Part shown: one piece after another, positions 21,841 through 34,352 of the stretch
How the letters are laid out: every line of letters begins with the position of its first letter
Position numbering within the stretch: the first letter of the stretch is position 1
Origin: Harmothoe impar
Lineage: Eukaryota; Annelida; Polychaeta; Phyllodocida; Polynoidae
Assembly: GCA_947462335.1 (NCBI GenBank)
Contig: OX381715.1
Span: forward strand, 37,362,650 to 37,426,649
Direction: 5' to 3'
DNA: 64,000 bases
Notes under the pieces: model-generated
The model's database searches: none
What the model was told of the DNA's origin: nothing
What the model saw: only the letters and a program-made list of their open reading frames with translations
Made by a program: the position numbers and the translations under genes

Positions 21841-23740
21841 TTAGCGACATGCCATCCTTAAAGGGCTAAACAACTACTCCACAGGTCTGGATGTTTATCA
21901 TTCTTCAAATCATGATTAAATTGCCAACTTAAAGTTATGAGTAAAGAACGTCATAATTTAGGATCACATTAACACCGAATGCTTTGAGAGAACATGGAGA
22001 CAACACTTATTTATCAGCCAGTATACTTGATATCCTCATATTTATCATTTTGTAAATCATCATTAAAATCACAGACTTAAAGTTATGAGCGAGGAACATC
22101 ATAATTATGCATCCCATTGATATCAAATGCTTTGACAGAACTTCCAGACAACACTTATTTAACAACCATCAGAAGACGACAGACCGACATGCAGGAAGAA
22201 ATCGACCATATCGTAAATACTGCGTCATTAAATGATTGGAGGTAGAAAAGCAGAATGGCCCAATTAATCATGATGTTGTGCAATTAGAGCGTCTGCTAAA
22301 TAATGACAAGCTGATGGTGGAGGAAATTGGATGATTACAGGGGAGGCTTCTCTATAGCCGTATAAACACCAGGTACGTCCCAAGTCATTAATATCAATAT
22401 ATATACATATTCTACTTAATAGGCACTGCCATGTCCCTACTATAATCTATGTTTCTATTACTCTGTAATATACCTTCCTGTCATATTTACAGTAATACTT
22501 GTTAGTAGTGGCCTGTGCATTTGGATGGCAGTTCCTACACAAGGAAAAATGTAAAATACTTTGAATTCATAGCTATATTGAATAGCGATGAATAATCGTT
22601 CCCTTCTTCTCTGCCTGTGGCATTTTCTCTAGGCTGAGTGTATTACTCATATGTATATCCTTCATATATTGGCTTACATGATGAAAAACAGCTATTGCAA
22701 CTACATCTCCATCAACCAATATCTTCAAGCAATGACAAACTTTTGCCTTGTGCAGCAAAAACTTTCCTCCTCATAAATCAAACAAATGTGAGTGCCATAG
22801 CAGCTTACATTATATTGCTTTTCAGTGGTACTTTCAAATATTGACATAAAAAGTGTGAAAGCCTGCCTTACGGTAGCATCTAGATTTTGTGATTACTATT
22901 AAGTGTATATAGATAATTGCATGGCTTTCCATGAAGACTTCCTTACATACTACCCTCCCTTACCCCATTCCTACCCCAACAACCAGTCATTTACCCTCAG
23001 TCTTATTTGTAGGGGACAGCTGACATCTCAACCGGAAATAGATGTTCCTAAGCAGCGCCTACTGTCACCACCCAATCCTCTCCCCTCCTTAGGGACCATA
23101 AATATGCACAGACATGTCTCTGCCCCTCAACCTGCCCAAACAGCCAATCAGACTTTAATGTTTAAAGTCATCTTCAGGAAGTTGAGGATCACTTGGTGTA
23201 GAAGTTCTATAAGTTACAGTGAGTGTCTGATCCATTTGGTGATTGACGGGAGTGTGAGGCAGGTGCAGTGTGGCTGAAGGACGGAGGGAACTAAACCCAG
23301 GGTGTATTCAGGCACTGCCAACTGTATAGGAGATTCAAATACTACTATTCAATTTATAACTCAGAAGCTTAATTGACTACCCTGAAGGGTGGATATCCTT
23401 CATTGAAATTAAGCTTGGGGCTTTAGGGAAGACTTGTGAAACCTTACATAGAGTAACATATGTCTTAAACCTAGGTGATTTCGTATACCCTCCTGCAGGT
23501 GCATTGGGTCAATCAGGACTCATGGAGAAGAGCAGGTGTTGGTTCCTAAGCCTGCTCATTGACCAGTGCAGACCAATTTACACCTGACCCTGTAGAATAG
23601 CCTAAGTCCCTGATTATGGACATGGATTGCACGATACAGTAATAAACTGTTCTAGTTTAGAAACAAGTCCAAGGTCAATGTTTAATGGAAGAAACAAGGA
23701 TAAGGACGTGTACAGTTGTTCCGATCAATTTCAACATTTT
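21841..23740 (+). repeat. Module II repeat, plus-strand copy 2
   Basis: Begins after a CATGATGC-MITE right end (CATGCCATCCTTAAAGGGCTAA, about 21,850). Landmarks run in the same order as at 4.9-6.9 kb. The ORF at 22,903-23,277 shares its last 61 codons with one at 6,262-6,447, but stops interrupt the other copies. It serves as the empty site for the insertion at 5,908-6,073. Confidence 0.75.
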
Positions 23741-23928
23741 GATGATATGAACAATCAATTAGGAACAGTTAACACTTGTCACTATTAAGAAGGCTGGCTA
23801 GCTAGAATGGTAGGAGAGCAGCAATGGTTTCCATTTAACTATTTTAACTTGACTATTCTAATTTGCACCATATTGCTTAAACAACACAGGCACTTATTCA
23901 AGATCAGCTTTTAGTGCTTACTGTAAAA

Positions 23929-24084
23929 CCTAGTGTTTAAGCCTAACTCGCATTCAAGCCGAACCCTGACTTTAGGGCGATCCTATAGGCCACAACGGTG
24001 ATCTAATAATGTTGACTTTTGTTCCGTAGTATAAAAGCAAAAACTTGCGTACTAGCCGCCGCTTATACGAGAGGTTTTATGGTA
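23929..24084. mobile_element. TA-flanked MITE of the GCGTATAAGCCG type
   Basis: TACTGTAAAACCTAGTGTTT at the left and CGAGAGGTTTTATGGTA at the right, with AGCCGCCGCTTATACG inside. Confidence 0.65.
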
Positions 24085-24327
24085 ACAGATATGTTAAGGT
24101 TCCCCTGCCCCAGCACTTATTGAAGACTGGCTCTCATTTGAAACACAGTGTTTAAACAAGAAGGTAAGGTACTTTTTCTCTTGTTGATCTGCGGCGGAGA
24201 CTTTCTGGTGGCTGTAGTTGAACTAAAATTGTAGCTAGCCACCTTAACTTTCCACACGTTGTCTACCACAGCTTGAAAGTGGAAAACTAGGTTAGTTGTC
24301 TGATGTCGTAACGTCCATTAATGATGG

Positions 24328-24562
24328 CAGGGTGCTTTAATATGGTATGGATATTCTCGTCATGACCCATGAATGCAACCCTGTATGACTATACTCACCA
24401 ACATCAGGACTACATTCATACATTTTGCCGACACTTTGGATGTGTTTTAGTCCACTAGGCTCAGCATGGTGCTTGAATGCAGCCCTAGCAAGTAACTCAC
24501 TAGGGCTGGATTCATGTTCAAGGCCATGGCACATAGCACTGTGCAACCCGTAAAGAACTATG
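24328..24562. mobile_element. CATGATGC-family MITE, diverged
   Basis: Core pairs such as GAATGCAGCCCTAGCAAG and CACTAGGGCTGGATTCA fold back. The ends (GGGTGCTTTAATATGG, GTGCAACCCGTAAAGAA) are weak. Confidence 0.45.
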
Positions 24563-24660
24563 TACCTTACAGCAATCTGTACTCATGTTTTATCACATCT
24601 GACTTGCTGTATGCTGCACGGTGTGGATGACACTGAATAAAAGCTGGCCTGTCTCTTATA

Positions 24661-27600
24661 GTCAGGGCTGTTATGCATTGGCCAAGGCCATTTCAAGACA
24701 GATGTGACCAAAGCACCAAATTTTTTTTATGGATAGAAAAATATGTAATCAATGATTTCAGAAGGGGTGCCAACAAAAACTATGGCCAGGGGGCCGAGGG
24801 GCCCCTTGTAAACTCAGAATTTTTTTATGAAGAAACTTAAAAGTCTGGAACTGGTATGACTAAAGTTATCACCATAAATATGTAGTGTCTAGGTCTATAA
24901 ACTCTCAGAGATACTAACAACATACATATGTAGGTACTTATTCGTGGGTGTGTTCATTACTCAAGGTCAAGGTCATTTTTCAAGGTCATACTTTCCAAAA
25001 ATGCCTCTTTTTCCAACAATGTCTTTAGAACATTAACTCCTGTGTCAAACAAATGACACATAGATCTTCAAAATGACATGGAGATGATAGCCCCGGGCAT
25101 CAGCTTCGCAATGATATGCTAATCGTAGTAAAGTGTTAAGAAATGACATACTTGTTGTCACTTTAGTGAACTCTGCTAAAATTGCAAACTGCTCACAATG
25201 AACAGATCAATTCTTTATTCTGTTCACCACAATCATATTTTTATGCACAATGAGTGATTCTTATTCAGTTTTTGCAAGAGAATCAGAATCTGTTTGGGGC
25301 CATTCTGGCATTTGCATACCTAGGCCTCTAATTAGTATATCTAATTAGATCAGGTAAATTATCCTATTTAGCATGGCAATGATGGCAAAACACCCATTTG
25401 TATCTTCAAAAAGGGTCAGTTCTTAAAGAAATAGCTCTTGTGCATAGAACTACACCAGAATTCAAAATTTTATTTCACCCAATTAGCATAATTTATGCAA
25501 AACAATGATTAACTAGTTCTTTCCCCTTGTATTCTTGTAAATTGGGAAAACATAGGAACAAATAAAACTAGATCAATGAGACTCAGTAGACTTATGCTTA
25601 CTAACATGAAAGAGGATTTGAAACTTGGGGCCAGTCAACTTCAAATTCCTAGCAAATATGGCCGCCATATTCCTAAATGGCTTTTAACGGAAACTTGAAA
25701 GAGGTCTTTGTTTCTAACTTACTTAGGAAAACAAATAACAATTTGAAGAGTGCAAGATAGAGGTCAGGGAATTCAATCAAACCATTTTGTAGAGCCTATG
25801 TGGCAGCCATCTTGGATTTTGAGGTACTTTTCCATACAAAACCTTAAGAAAATTAAGATTCCTGCCATGTATACTATATAATCTATATGTCTTTCTGCTT
25901 CATACTGATGCTTATACTACTCAGCAATGTGTTTGACATCAGTATTACATTAAAAACGCCTACTGGCATAGATATGATTTATTTATGCTGTTGCTCCAGA
26001 ATTGTCTTGAAAGGGCCTCAACCGCTCTGGCTGGCAATCTAGCATAAAGTCCAACCCTCCCCTCCTCTGATACTGAGAGAATGAAAATATGCTGCCCTCC
26101 ACAACAGCAAGCCCACACTGAACAACTATTGACTAGAAAATACCAAGTGCTGCTAATTAATGCACCCAAGGTTGAATCATACTCTTCCTATCCAGTTATG
26201 GACAAGCATGAAGTATGATTATCAGTTTTGAGCCATGTAGATGAGACAAGTCACACTCATCCGATCTAGGGACATATTGGCCTTGAAGCCTATAGTTCCT
26301 ACAAGCATGAAGCATGTGCCCCTACTTAAGGTAATTTGAAAGTGACAGGTATGGGGTCTATGATTTATTGCTACTTGGGGAACCTTATTTTGCATATTCA
26401 AACCGGAACCTTCATATATATTTCAAAACCTTTAGGAAATCTGTTCATTATAACCTATAATTTGCTTAAAATACCTGCAACTTGGTAACCTATTTTTGTT
26501 TCATTGTACTACTGGAAATAGATCCTGGTTTGGATAAAATGTCTACATATTGTATAGTGAGGACCATCTAGTGTCATGTTCCAGAACTATCACATAAGTT
26601 TGACCTGTCCACACTCCACCTCAGCCCACACCAGGTAGCCGACTTCAAAACTGATCTGCACCCACATCAGGCGGCCCTCATGGGGGCCGCACCAAAACCC
26701 AATGACCCAAACCTATGGGCTCAAAACAGGCTATAATTGGTTTTCCTAATTTGGGCAACCTGTTTGGGCTGTGCCTGAATCCAAGCCACTAGCCCAGGTA
26801 AAGCCCAGGTACTGAGATCTGCCCCAGAAAAGAACAATTTGGCCCTATGTGGGCTTGCTACTAGGGATATTCCAATGGCCTACTGCCTCCAACAGCAGCC
26901 TTTCTAGAGATCCAATTCATATATATCTGTGAACAAAGAGATCATTCTCTCCCAGTCAGTTGTTACATTGCCCTCTATAATTATTGTTTTAGTTATTGTA
27001 AGGCATCACAATAATAGGCAACATTGAAACAATGCTAGTGTTTATCATGTGCAATGATGTCCATAGCTCTACCTATTGCCCTGATTAAGGAAGATTTATT
27101 CATGTTTCTATACCAGAGGGAGATGATTTGCATGCAAACATTGTCAAAGATTACTGGACTTATGAATTAAAGGCAGGCTTTGAGCCTATATGGAGACCTT
27201 TAATCATTTTGAACATCTTTCTGATCACCAGTAGTAAAAATATATGAATAATTATCTCATAATCTGCTCTGAATCTATGTGTGGGCTAGTGCTAAGTACA
27301 AAAGCACATACCTGAGTACCTACCCTTTACTTTAACCAAAATACCCCACTTGTATGTACCATATCATAACTTAAAAGCAATCAATTATTCACATTGAAAG
27401 TCTCCAAATGGTGAAGATAGCTTTTGTGTTATTCAATCTATAACAAGTAGGTCAAGGTCAAATGGCCAAAGAAATCTCAATAATATCATGAAATGTAAGA
27501 TATTTGTTGCTACTATGTGTCATAGGGTGGCAATCACCAAGCATATTTGAGTATAACTAATTTTTAAAGGTTTCATATTTCTTCACATGTACCAATAATT

Positions 27601-28071
27601 TCCTATGTTTATGTCGAAATGAGTGTTACCAATACATTAGTACATTAAATAAGAAGTTCATCTTGTGAGGCAAAGCACCTAAAAGCATTGACTCACTCTT
27701 GACTTATAAGAAATAGTGTATATTAGAAATGGTTGAACTATTCCCTGAAATCATAAAGCATCATGCATCAAGTGACCTTGATCTTGACCTTGGGACCTCA
27801 ATAGCACTCAAACATTTTGAAGTACATACTGTTGGGTGTAATCCTTTGATTTTTACGCATAACCATTGATAAAGTTGTTATATTTGCATCAATTATGAGA
27901 AATTCAACTAATTTTATGGACCAGGACCCCAAAAAGGGGTCATATGCCCCTCAAAGCCACGCCTCACTTTGGCACCCCTTATGATATCAAAATATATGTT
28001 ACTTATGACAACTGGGCAAAATTTGGGCCCTTGGTCATTGATGTCTTGAAATTTACCATAACAGCCCTGAC
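24661..28071. mobile_element. 3.4-kb element with GTCAGGGCTGTTATG ends
   Basis: A perfect 15-bp inverted pair (GTCAGGGCTGTTATG, CATAACAGCCCTGAC) is flanked by TA on both sides (24,659-24,660 and 28,072-28,073). Weaker inverted similarity extends about 160 bp inward, including CAAGGGGCCC-like and GGGGTGCCAA motifs. The interior is A/T-rich, has several TCAAGGTCA motifs, and contains no open frame long enough for a transposase. It may be a non-autonomous or decayed DNA transposon; no superfamily is assigned. Confidence 0.65.
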
Positions 28072-28141
28072 TATTAGTGTTGTATCACAGAGCAGCACAT
28101 GGGACGTGAGAAGGGCTGGCATCTGTCCTCAAACTGGTACA

Positions 28142-28332
28142 TAAAAGCCCGGTCACACGGGTCGTGAAATCCACAAAATACATTTGCAAGGTGCAGACAA
28201 GGTGCGCAACTAAAACAAATGCATCCTAAAACAAAAATGGTTTGCAGAAATACATTTGTTTTTGAGGACAACAACAATTGTCTTTACCAAACATTTGTAC
28301 TGAATTTTAGGACCAGTGTGACTGGGCCTTTA
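28142..28332. mobile_element. Short MITE with GGCCCRGTCACAC ends
   Basis: TAAAAGCCCGGTCACAC at the left and GTGTGACTGGGCCTTTA at the right form a 17-bp inverted pair with two mismatches, about 190 bp apart. Confidence 0.75.
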
Positions 28333-28981
28333 TGCCGCATGATGCATTAATGCCTACTCGCCAGCTCTGCATTTATACATTATGACAACCCTTCGTGAGT
28401 GTATACACCCTGTAGGTTCTGCATGATTCATGAATGCGGGAGTGTATCGCAGAACTAAAGGCAACAAATGGACCTTCTGTACCAAGAAATAGCACCACTC
28501 AAACCAGATACCTCTCCGTATGTTTACAACCATCTTTAGCTGCTGGCGGTTAACGTCTGACTATTTATTCAACCAGGTTTGAGTCTACACCAAGACTCTG
28601 CTAGGACAGTGACACCTCTGATACATAGAGAGGAATTCCTCAGTGGGCTTCTGGCTCAGGATGCTGAGAGAGGCTGAGATCTGTCCCCAAACTGGCACAG
28701 TGCAAAGCCATACACTTAATTAAAATCAATGAACTAGTTTTAAGAGAATGTGTTTCTTAAAGTTTTCTTAAAATTATTTGCTTGTCCACCATTTCAGATA
28801 AATTCATCTTATTTCCTTGAAATGAGAAAAACTATTTTTGGCTGTGTGCGTCCAGAGTGATTAGGCTGGTGTTTAGGCCTGGGGCCATGTGTTGCACCAA
28901 GGGGGTGTTTTAGGCTCATTCATTAGGCTCATCTCATTGTTTTAATGGAGGATTCAAAAACCTCATGCATAGCCTCAAGTC
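28333..28981. other. CATGATGC remnant, then unassigned sequence
   Basis: 28,333-28,440 holds half a CATGATGC palindrome. A block near 28,610-28,690 (TTCTGGCTCAGGATGC) has a weak match near 58,670. Nothing else is recognised. Confidence 0.4.
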
Positions 28982-29213
28982 TTAACCATTTAAGGCCGGC
29001 ATGATGATTCAAGATATCTGTACCAATACAGCACTTGGTAGTAACATGGAGCTACTGCTTTGTTGCATCATAATGATGCTTCGCAAGTGTATCAACAGTG
29101 TAGGATCGGCATGATGCATGACAGCGGATCTAGCGAATTTCTTGTCATGACTGCATTCACGGATTAGGACAACAAAACATGTATTCAAGCAACATGCTGT
29201 CCTTAAAATGGCA
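28982..29213. mobile_element. CATGATGC-family MITE
   Basis: TTAACCATTTAAGGCCGGC at the left, CATGCTGTCCTTAAAATGG at the right. Confidence 0.65.
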
Positions 29214-29566
29214 AAATGCAGGAAGTTGAAGTCCTGGACCTGTAGGGGGGGGGGGGGATCTAGATGTGTACTACCCCTGTCCAGAGCTGTCCAGGGCAGG
29301 CCTTGTATGGCAGAGACCTGAACGGTATGGACCTTTACCACATAGCTGGATGATACTAGGTAGGCGTCCGACATTATAGCCTATGGTCTGGTACATTTTC
29401 AGTAAAATCGCCAGTTTGAATAATCCGGTGACACTTTAATCAATTTTGGTGGAGGTTTCTTTCTCTACTTGATATATATATAAATCTAGTGTTTAACAGT
29501 ATAATTATGTTAACATTACACACAATCTATGACCACTTGTGTCTGGCCAGTTCCTTATAATTATCA
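29214..29566. other. No gene recognised; G12 tract
   Basis: Contains a run of about 12 G (29,246-29,257). The minus-strand ORF crossing here and the neighbouring MITE is not supported. Confidence 0.4.
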
Positions 29567-29810
29567 CTTTAAGGGCCACACAGGACTCTATAGGGTGATT
29601 ATGCCCTTTGTCGTCATGATGCATGGATGAGGCCCCGACACGTAACTCACTAGTGCTGCAGTCAAGCATCATGCAGACCCTATGGAATGTATATACTCCA
29701 AAAGGGATGGCATGGTGCTTGAATGGGCACTCATGAAAAGACCAGAACTGCATCCATGTATCATACGTGGCATATGGCATTAACGCACTATGCGGCCCTT
29801 AAAGGGTTAA
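29567..29810. mobile_element. CATGATGC-family MITE
   Basis: CACTTTAAGGGCCACACAGG at the left, GCGGCCCTTAAAGGGTTAA at the right, palindromic core between. Confidence 0.7.
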
Positions 29811-30151
29811 TGGCCAGCTTCAAGTAGAAGGTTGCAACAGTCTCCGCACACTCTAATATCATCACAGCAATAACTTGTGGGCGCTGTCTCTGAATATTCC
29901 TGGTATAACTATTATTATGACAGCCTCCCCCTTACTTGGTTATGTAGGAGGATACTCTCCCAGACCTAGCAACCTCCCCTCACCCAGTACCCATTAAATA
30001 ACACTCAGGGAGCTGTGTATGGGGCAGGGGGCCCGCCTTATTGCCGTATAGTAAGGCAGGGTTATGTGTATGAGGTGGGAGTAGATGAAATAATGGCCAC
30101 CGTCCAATGGAGAACTTTGACCAATTAAGCCCATACATTTCCTATATAACT

Positions 30152-30188
30152 TCGGCCGGTTAGAGCCAAGTGGGCGGTGGCTCTAACC
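30152..30188. repeat. Perfect short hairpin GCCGGTTAGAGCCA
   Basis: GCCGGTTAGAGCCA and TGGCTCTAACCGGC flank a 9-base loop. A longer, weaker inverted match (GAACTTTG, CAAAGTTTC) lies just outside it. Confidence 0.7.
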
Positions 30189-30257
30189 GGCGCAAAGTTT
30201 CCCTTTGCAGTATAAACTATACCATGGACCTAAATACTCATATTTAGATTTAGATTT

Positions 30258-30653
30258 ATGATTATACTTTCACTTTGGTACATAGTAAATAGGAGAGCTA
30301 CTTCTCTGAAGTACTATAGGCCCCTAATCATTCTTTTTTCATGTCCATCATGCAGACCTTTGTTTATGTCTATACATGTGGCAATGATCCCGTGTTATAA
30401 TAAAAGCAAATTGAAAGCAAGTGATGGCTTGTACGCATTCTATGAGTCACTGCCCGAAGACCGGTTATACTTCAACAATAACCACTATAAAGATTATCAT
30501 ATGGAAGGACAGTTACAAATACAAGTACTTGGCATGACGATTATTCAAGCATTAATGAGACAAGGTATAATGAGGTGGACTACCAAGGTCTCAAATTCTG
30601 AAACCGTTTTTAATCTGAACACTATACAGGTAACGGAACCACATTGCAGCTAG
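30258..30653 (+). CDS. Unrecognised 131-codon ORF, possible exon
   Basis: I do not recognise the product. The second half (from about residue 58) has a protein-like composition, with YAFYESLPEDRLYFNN, acidic and aromatic residues and a likely helix (LGMTIIQALMRQG). It is not shared with any repeat in the window, unlike almost every other ORF of this size. CAG followed by GTAACG at about 30,627 could be a splice donor; an acceptor before CAAGTGATGG (about 30,418) would then bound an exon. A chance ORF in A/T-rich DNA is also possible. Confidence 0.3.
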   Translation: MIILSLWYIVNRRATSLKYYRPLIILFSCPSCRPLFMSIHVAMIPCYNKSKLKASDGLYAFYESLPEDRLYFNNNHYKDYHMEGQLQIQVLGMTIIQALMRQGIMRWTTKVSNSETVFNLNTIQVTEPHCS

Positions 30654-31380
30654 TCATATAACAAGGGTATCATAGCGCAAAATGCCCCAAATATGAATTT
30701 CATAATTTCTCCCCGGCTCTAACTAAAAATGCCTGCACGTAAGTTAGCCTGATTAGGTCTAAGATCTGGAATTTTAAAGCCCAACTCTGTTTTATTAGCA
30801 GAAATATATGGAGACCAAAATTCCCGCCCATCCTTCAAGCTTGTGGCTGATAATAGGGGTCCCATAAAAAGATTATTCTCGTGCGTTTTCGTGACCTAGT
30901 TCCGCGCCCTATTGTCATTGTCTCATTACCACTCCATCAACCCCATTAGTAACCTCAAATACTCACAGATCGTCCCCTATTTAGTAAGACTGTAACCTAC
31001 ATGGCCCGTCATAATCACTGTCCAGGACCGTAATGTTAATTGTCTACCAATGGGAGGGAGAAGAAGATCCACTCGTTGAAATGTAGGTGCACTCAGTGCT
31101 GGCTAGTTGCTAAAACCCACTTTCCAGTGGATAGTCAGGATTTAAGATCATTACTTAGACCATGGATAATCCAACAAGTCAAGTAAACCGTTTTTAGGAT
31201 CTAGTACAGTGCTTTTCGTATTTATTACCTGCGTATTATAAACTGAAAAATATAAAAGTAAACCAACCACCGGATATCGTAATGATAGCTACCAGGATTT
31301 CAAACATGCATAACAAGTAAAAGTAGTACATGAATGCTTTGATTCCCCATTCTGAGTATCTCTGTATGATATAAAGTCAG
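30654..31380. other. No feature recognised
   Basis: No repeats, inverted ends or convincing ORFs seen. Confidence 0.4.
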
Positions 31381-31600
31381 AGGTAGACACACTTTAAATA
31401 CACATGTAATTACCATTGATGATCGAAGCCCATTATATACATCAATCATCTTATATCAGAGATAGGTTCTGATAGGAAATTGCCATTGATCACCATAGAT
31501 ATAGCTTGAGATGGGGGGACTAGATATTTTTGTGATAAAACATAGATTTCCAATATCATCGAGCAGTCAAATCCGCTCTGTCTCCACATAATCTATGAAA
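31381..31600. repeat. Block shared with the 39.7 and 54.6 kb regions
   Basis: TAGGAAATTGCCATTGATCA and GATAAAACATAGATTTCC recur at about 39,800-39,890 and 54,690-54,770 in the same orientation. Confidence 0.65.
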
Positions 31601-31626
31601 ACCTTTGTCTGGCCGGTTCCTTATAC

Positions 31627-31978
31627 TTATCCCTTCAAGGGCCACACAGTGCTTTAGTGCATTATGCCCTTTCCTTGTCCAGAAGTGTGAATGTAGCCCT
31701 GGCAAGTAACTCACCAGTGCTGCAGTTATCGTACATGTTATGCCCTTATATAGGTTAAGGTAGATGTTTATTGTCGTGATTCACAATAGAACGCCGGCAA
31801 GTAGCCTGCCACTGCTACATTGGTGCATAAAGCCAACCCTTTAATAAGGTATCAACCTGGAGACTAGGCATGATGCTTAAATGCAGCACTGTTCAGCTAC
31901 TTGCCAGTACTGCATTTGTGCATCATGTCTACAAAGAGGCATGATCCTTTGAAGCATTATGCTCCCCTGAAGCGGCTG
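31627..31978. mobile_element. CATGATGC-family MITE, enlarged core
   Basis: CCCTTCAAGGGCCACACAG at the left, TATGCTCCCCTGAAGCGGC at the right, with at least two palindromic core units between. Confidence 0.55.
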
Positions 31979-32269
31979 GCATGTCAAATTGAACTGTAGC
32001 ACTGGTAGTCCCAGTACTACAGGTAACAGGAAACATTTACAATGAGCCAGTTCCCATTGGTTTTACAACTCTTCCAGACAACTGAGTCCCGGGCCATTAT
32101 CAAATTGAATCACCTCAAAACACATGTCCCTGAAATGTTACAGCATGTCAGCCAGCTCCAAAAAATGAATTCAATCAATAATGAAAGTGACAAAATAAAA
32201 CTCTAGTTATGTCCAATTTACTCGGCACAGCTACCTGAATATTTATGTGAATGACAGAAACAGGGATTG

Positions 32270-32522
32270 GTAACCCTTTAAGGGCAGAGCAGTGGTTTAA
32301 TGTTCCATGCCCTTTTCTTGGCATTATGCATGAATGCAGCACTGGTTTATGATGATGGTTAACTACATTCATGCCCTTCATGATTGATACACTCTTGCAG
32401 CATTGGTATGGATAAAGAATTTTAAAGCAGTATTAGTGAGTAACCCACTAGTGCTGCATTGGCTCATCACAATAATACATGACCATTGTGTACTGAAGCA
32501 TCAGATCATCCTTACAGGGTTA
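32270..32522. mobile_element. CATGATGC-family MITE
   Basis: GTAACCCTTTAAGGGCAG at the left, GATCATCCTTACAGGGTTAG at the right. Same locus, inverted, as 16,081-16,314. Confidence 0.65.
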
Positions 32523-32769
32523 GTGCCAGATTCAGGATGTGTGGTTGGCATTTAGCTAGATCCCCACTCAACCTGCTACATCCCCCTCAGTCACACGATA
32601 TCCAAGCATGGTCTTTATATTGATCTTTGCCTGGTATATCTCTGTTATCCCCTTGAACCTTGAAATAGCGCTATTCACCAACTTGCCCAGAGCAAACAAC
32701 ATTTGCAAGATTTGAATAAAGATGTTTCATGGTAATTAATTCAGCTGTGGTATCTTAACAGAATACTGT

Positions 32770-33375
32770 GTACAGGCAAGGGAAAAGGATACTCCGAGGA
32801 AAAAGCCAACTTTAAAATTTATGTCATAAGCTTTCCAGTGATATATTGCACAAAAAGGTATCAATTCTAGTTTTTGAGAAATGGCTTAATGAATATGTAT
32901 AGGCATTGCCCTATCCAAATTCCCAATAAGCCCTAAGTCTCTTATTTTCCAAGATTTCTCTATCTAATTAGCATAATTATGAAAAATTGAAATTTATCAT
33001 ACATTTTCATTCATTAGGTCATAAAATTGGATCTAGGAAAGGTAATTTCATTCTGATTTGACCATAGTAATCCTCATGAATCATTCTATCAATGGGAAGA
33101 TTTATTTCTTCCTTTTGGAATGAGAATCATGTTGCCATGGCAACACATATCAACAAGGACCCCCATTTAGGCCTCAAAACGTTCCTTTTACGTTCTAAAT
33201 ATAGAAGCTTTTCATCAAAAATGGAATGTTTTGAGTTATCCTATTTTATTCTCCAGAAAAAATTACCATAAAGCATATTTTTGCCTGTTTCTTCCATTTT
33301 AAGCCATAGTGGCGCCCCCCTGGTGGCTAAAATCGGAACTAATCCCGAGGGGACTATCCTTTCTGCTTGCCTGCT
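32770..33375. mobile_element. About 606-bp MITE with CAGGCAAG ends
   Basis: TACAGGCAAGGGAAAAGGAT at the left pairs with ATCCTTTCTGCTTGCCTG at the right. The paralogous stretch at about 15,850-15,855 (AAATATCTGTTTAAA) runs through without it. It holds a perfect X-box palindrome at 33,131-33,144. No transposase ORF. Confidence 0.6.
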
Positions 33376-34352
33376 CACGATATCTCCATTCAATCTAATA
33401 ATAATAGTCTATATAAAAAAGTGTATTGCTGCTCTTCAAGCATTCACACACATTTTCACTGATATTTGTATTCTGCACAGATACTTATTTTTGCACTCAT
33501 CACAAAGTGTATATTGCAGAATGCCAAAATTGGAGCTTTGCCAAAATTGGCTAATCTTACCCAGCAAACCTGCAGCCTCAAAATGTTACAAGAAATTCAT
33601 TACAAAAATCTTAATATTTTGGGCAATACTCCCTGCCCAATGCCTAAAGGCAGGTTAGTGCATTGAATCATATCAGATCTGACAAAACCCTGGAGAGTGT
33701 TCTGCCCCAGACGGCCAGTGCCCCTGTACACATGCGCCGTGAGTCTGGCGGCCACAGCGCCACCCCCAGTAGGTGGGGTATTACTGTGAACGGCAGCATG
33801 ACAGCACCACCCCAAGCGGTCGGGGGTATTACCGTGAACGGCAGTATGACGGCTCAGCCCCCTGGCTACGTGGTAATGATGCCGTTCGTGACCATCCTCA
33901 GAGCTCCAGGATTGGATTCCCTCACTGGTGCCAAAATAACACTACGGTGCATGCTTTTTGCCAAATAATTTTTTTCTGTCAAAGAATTCCAAGATCATTT
34001 CCTGCTTTTTTTTTAAATATTGGGAACGTGTAATCCTATCTGTATGTGAAATGACAACACATGGGGGCTAGGAAAACCTGGTGGTAAATTCCCAGGGACG
34101 CATTCACACCCTCAAAACATTGACCCCACCTCTTTAGCCATATAAAGTGTGGAGCCAGGATATAATATGAAATAGATATTTCTGTCAGTCTTTGCTTCTA
34201 GTTGAGGACATGTTTAGTTGCAAGTATGAATTTATCTAGACATCCAGGCCCCCCAGGCGATGTAATATATCCCAGGTACCGACATTAACCTTTTAGGGAC
34301 AGGACAATGTTCACATGATTATTAAATTTTTTTGTCATGATGTAGTAATACA

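Noticed and set aside
22903..23277. 124-codon ORF in module II copy 2
   Set aside because: Only the last 61 codons are shared with copy 1 (6,262-6,447); the frame is not kept in the three inverted copies, so it is not supported as a gene.
24661..28071. hAT element, from the CAGGG-like ends
   Set aside because: No 8-bp duplication is seen at the flanks; TA on both sides fits better, so no superfamily was assigned.
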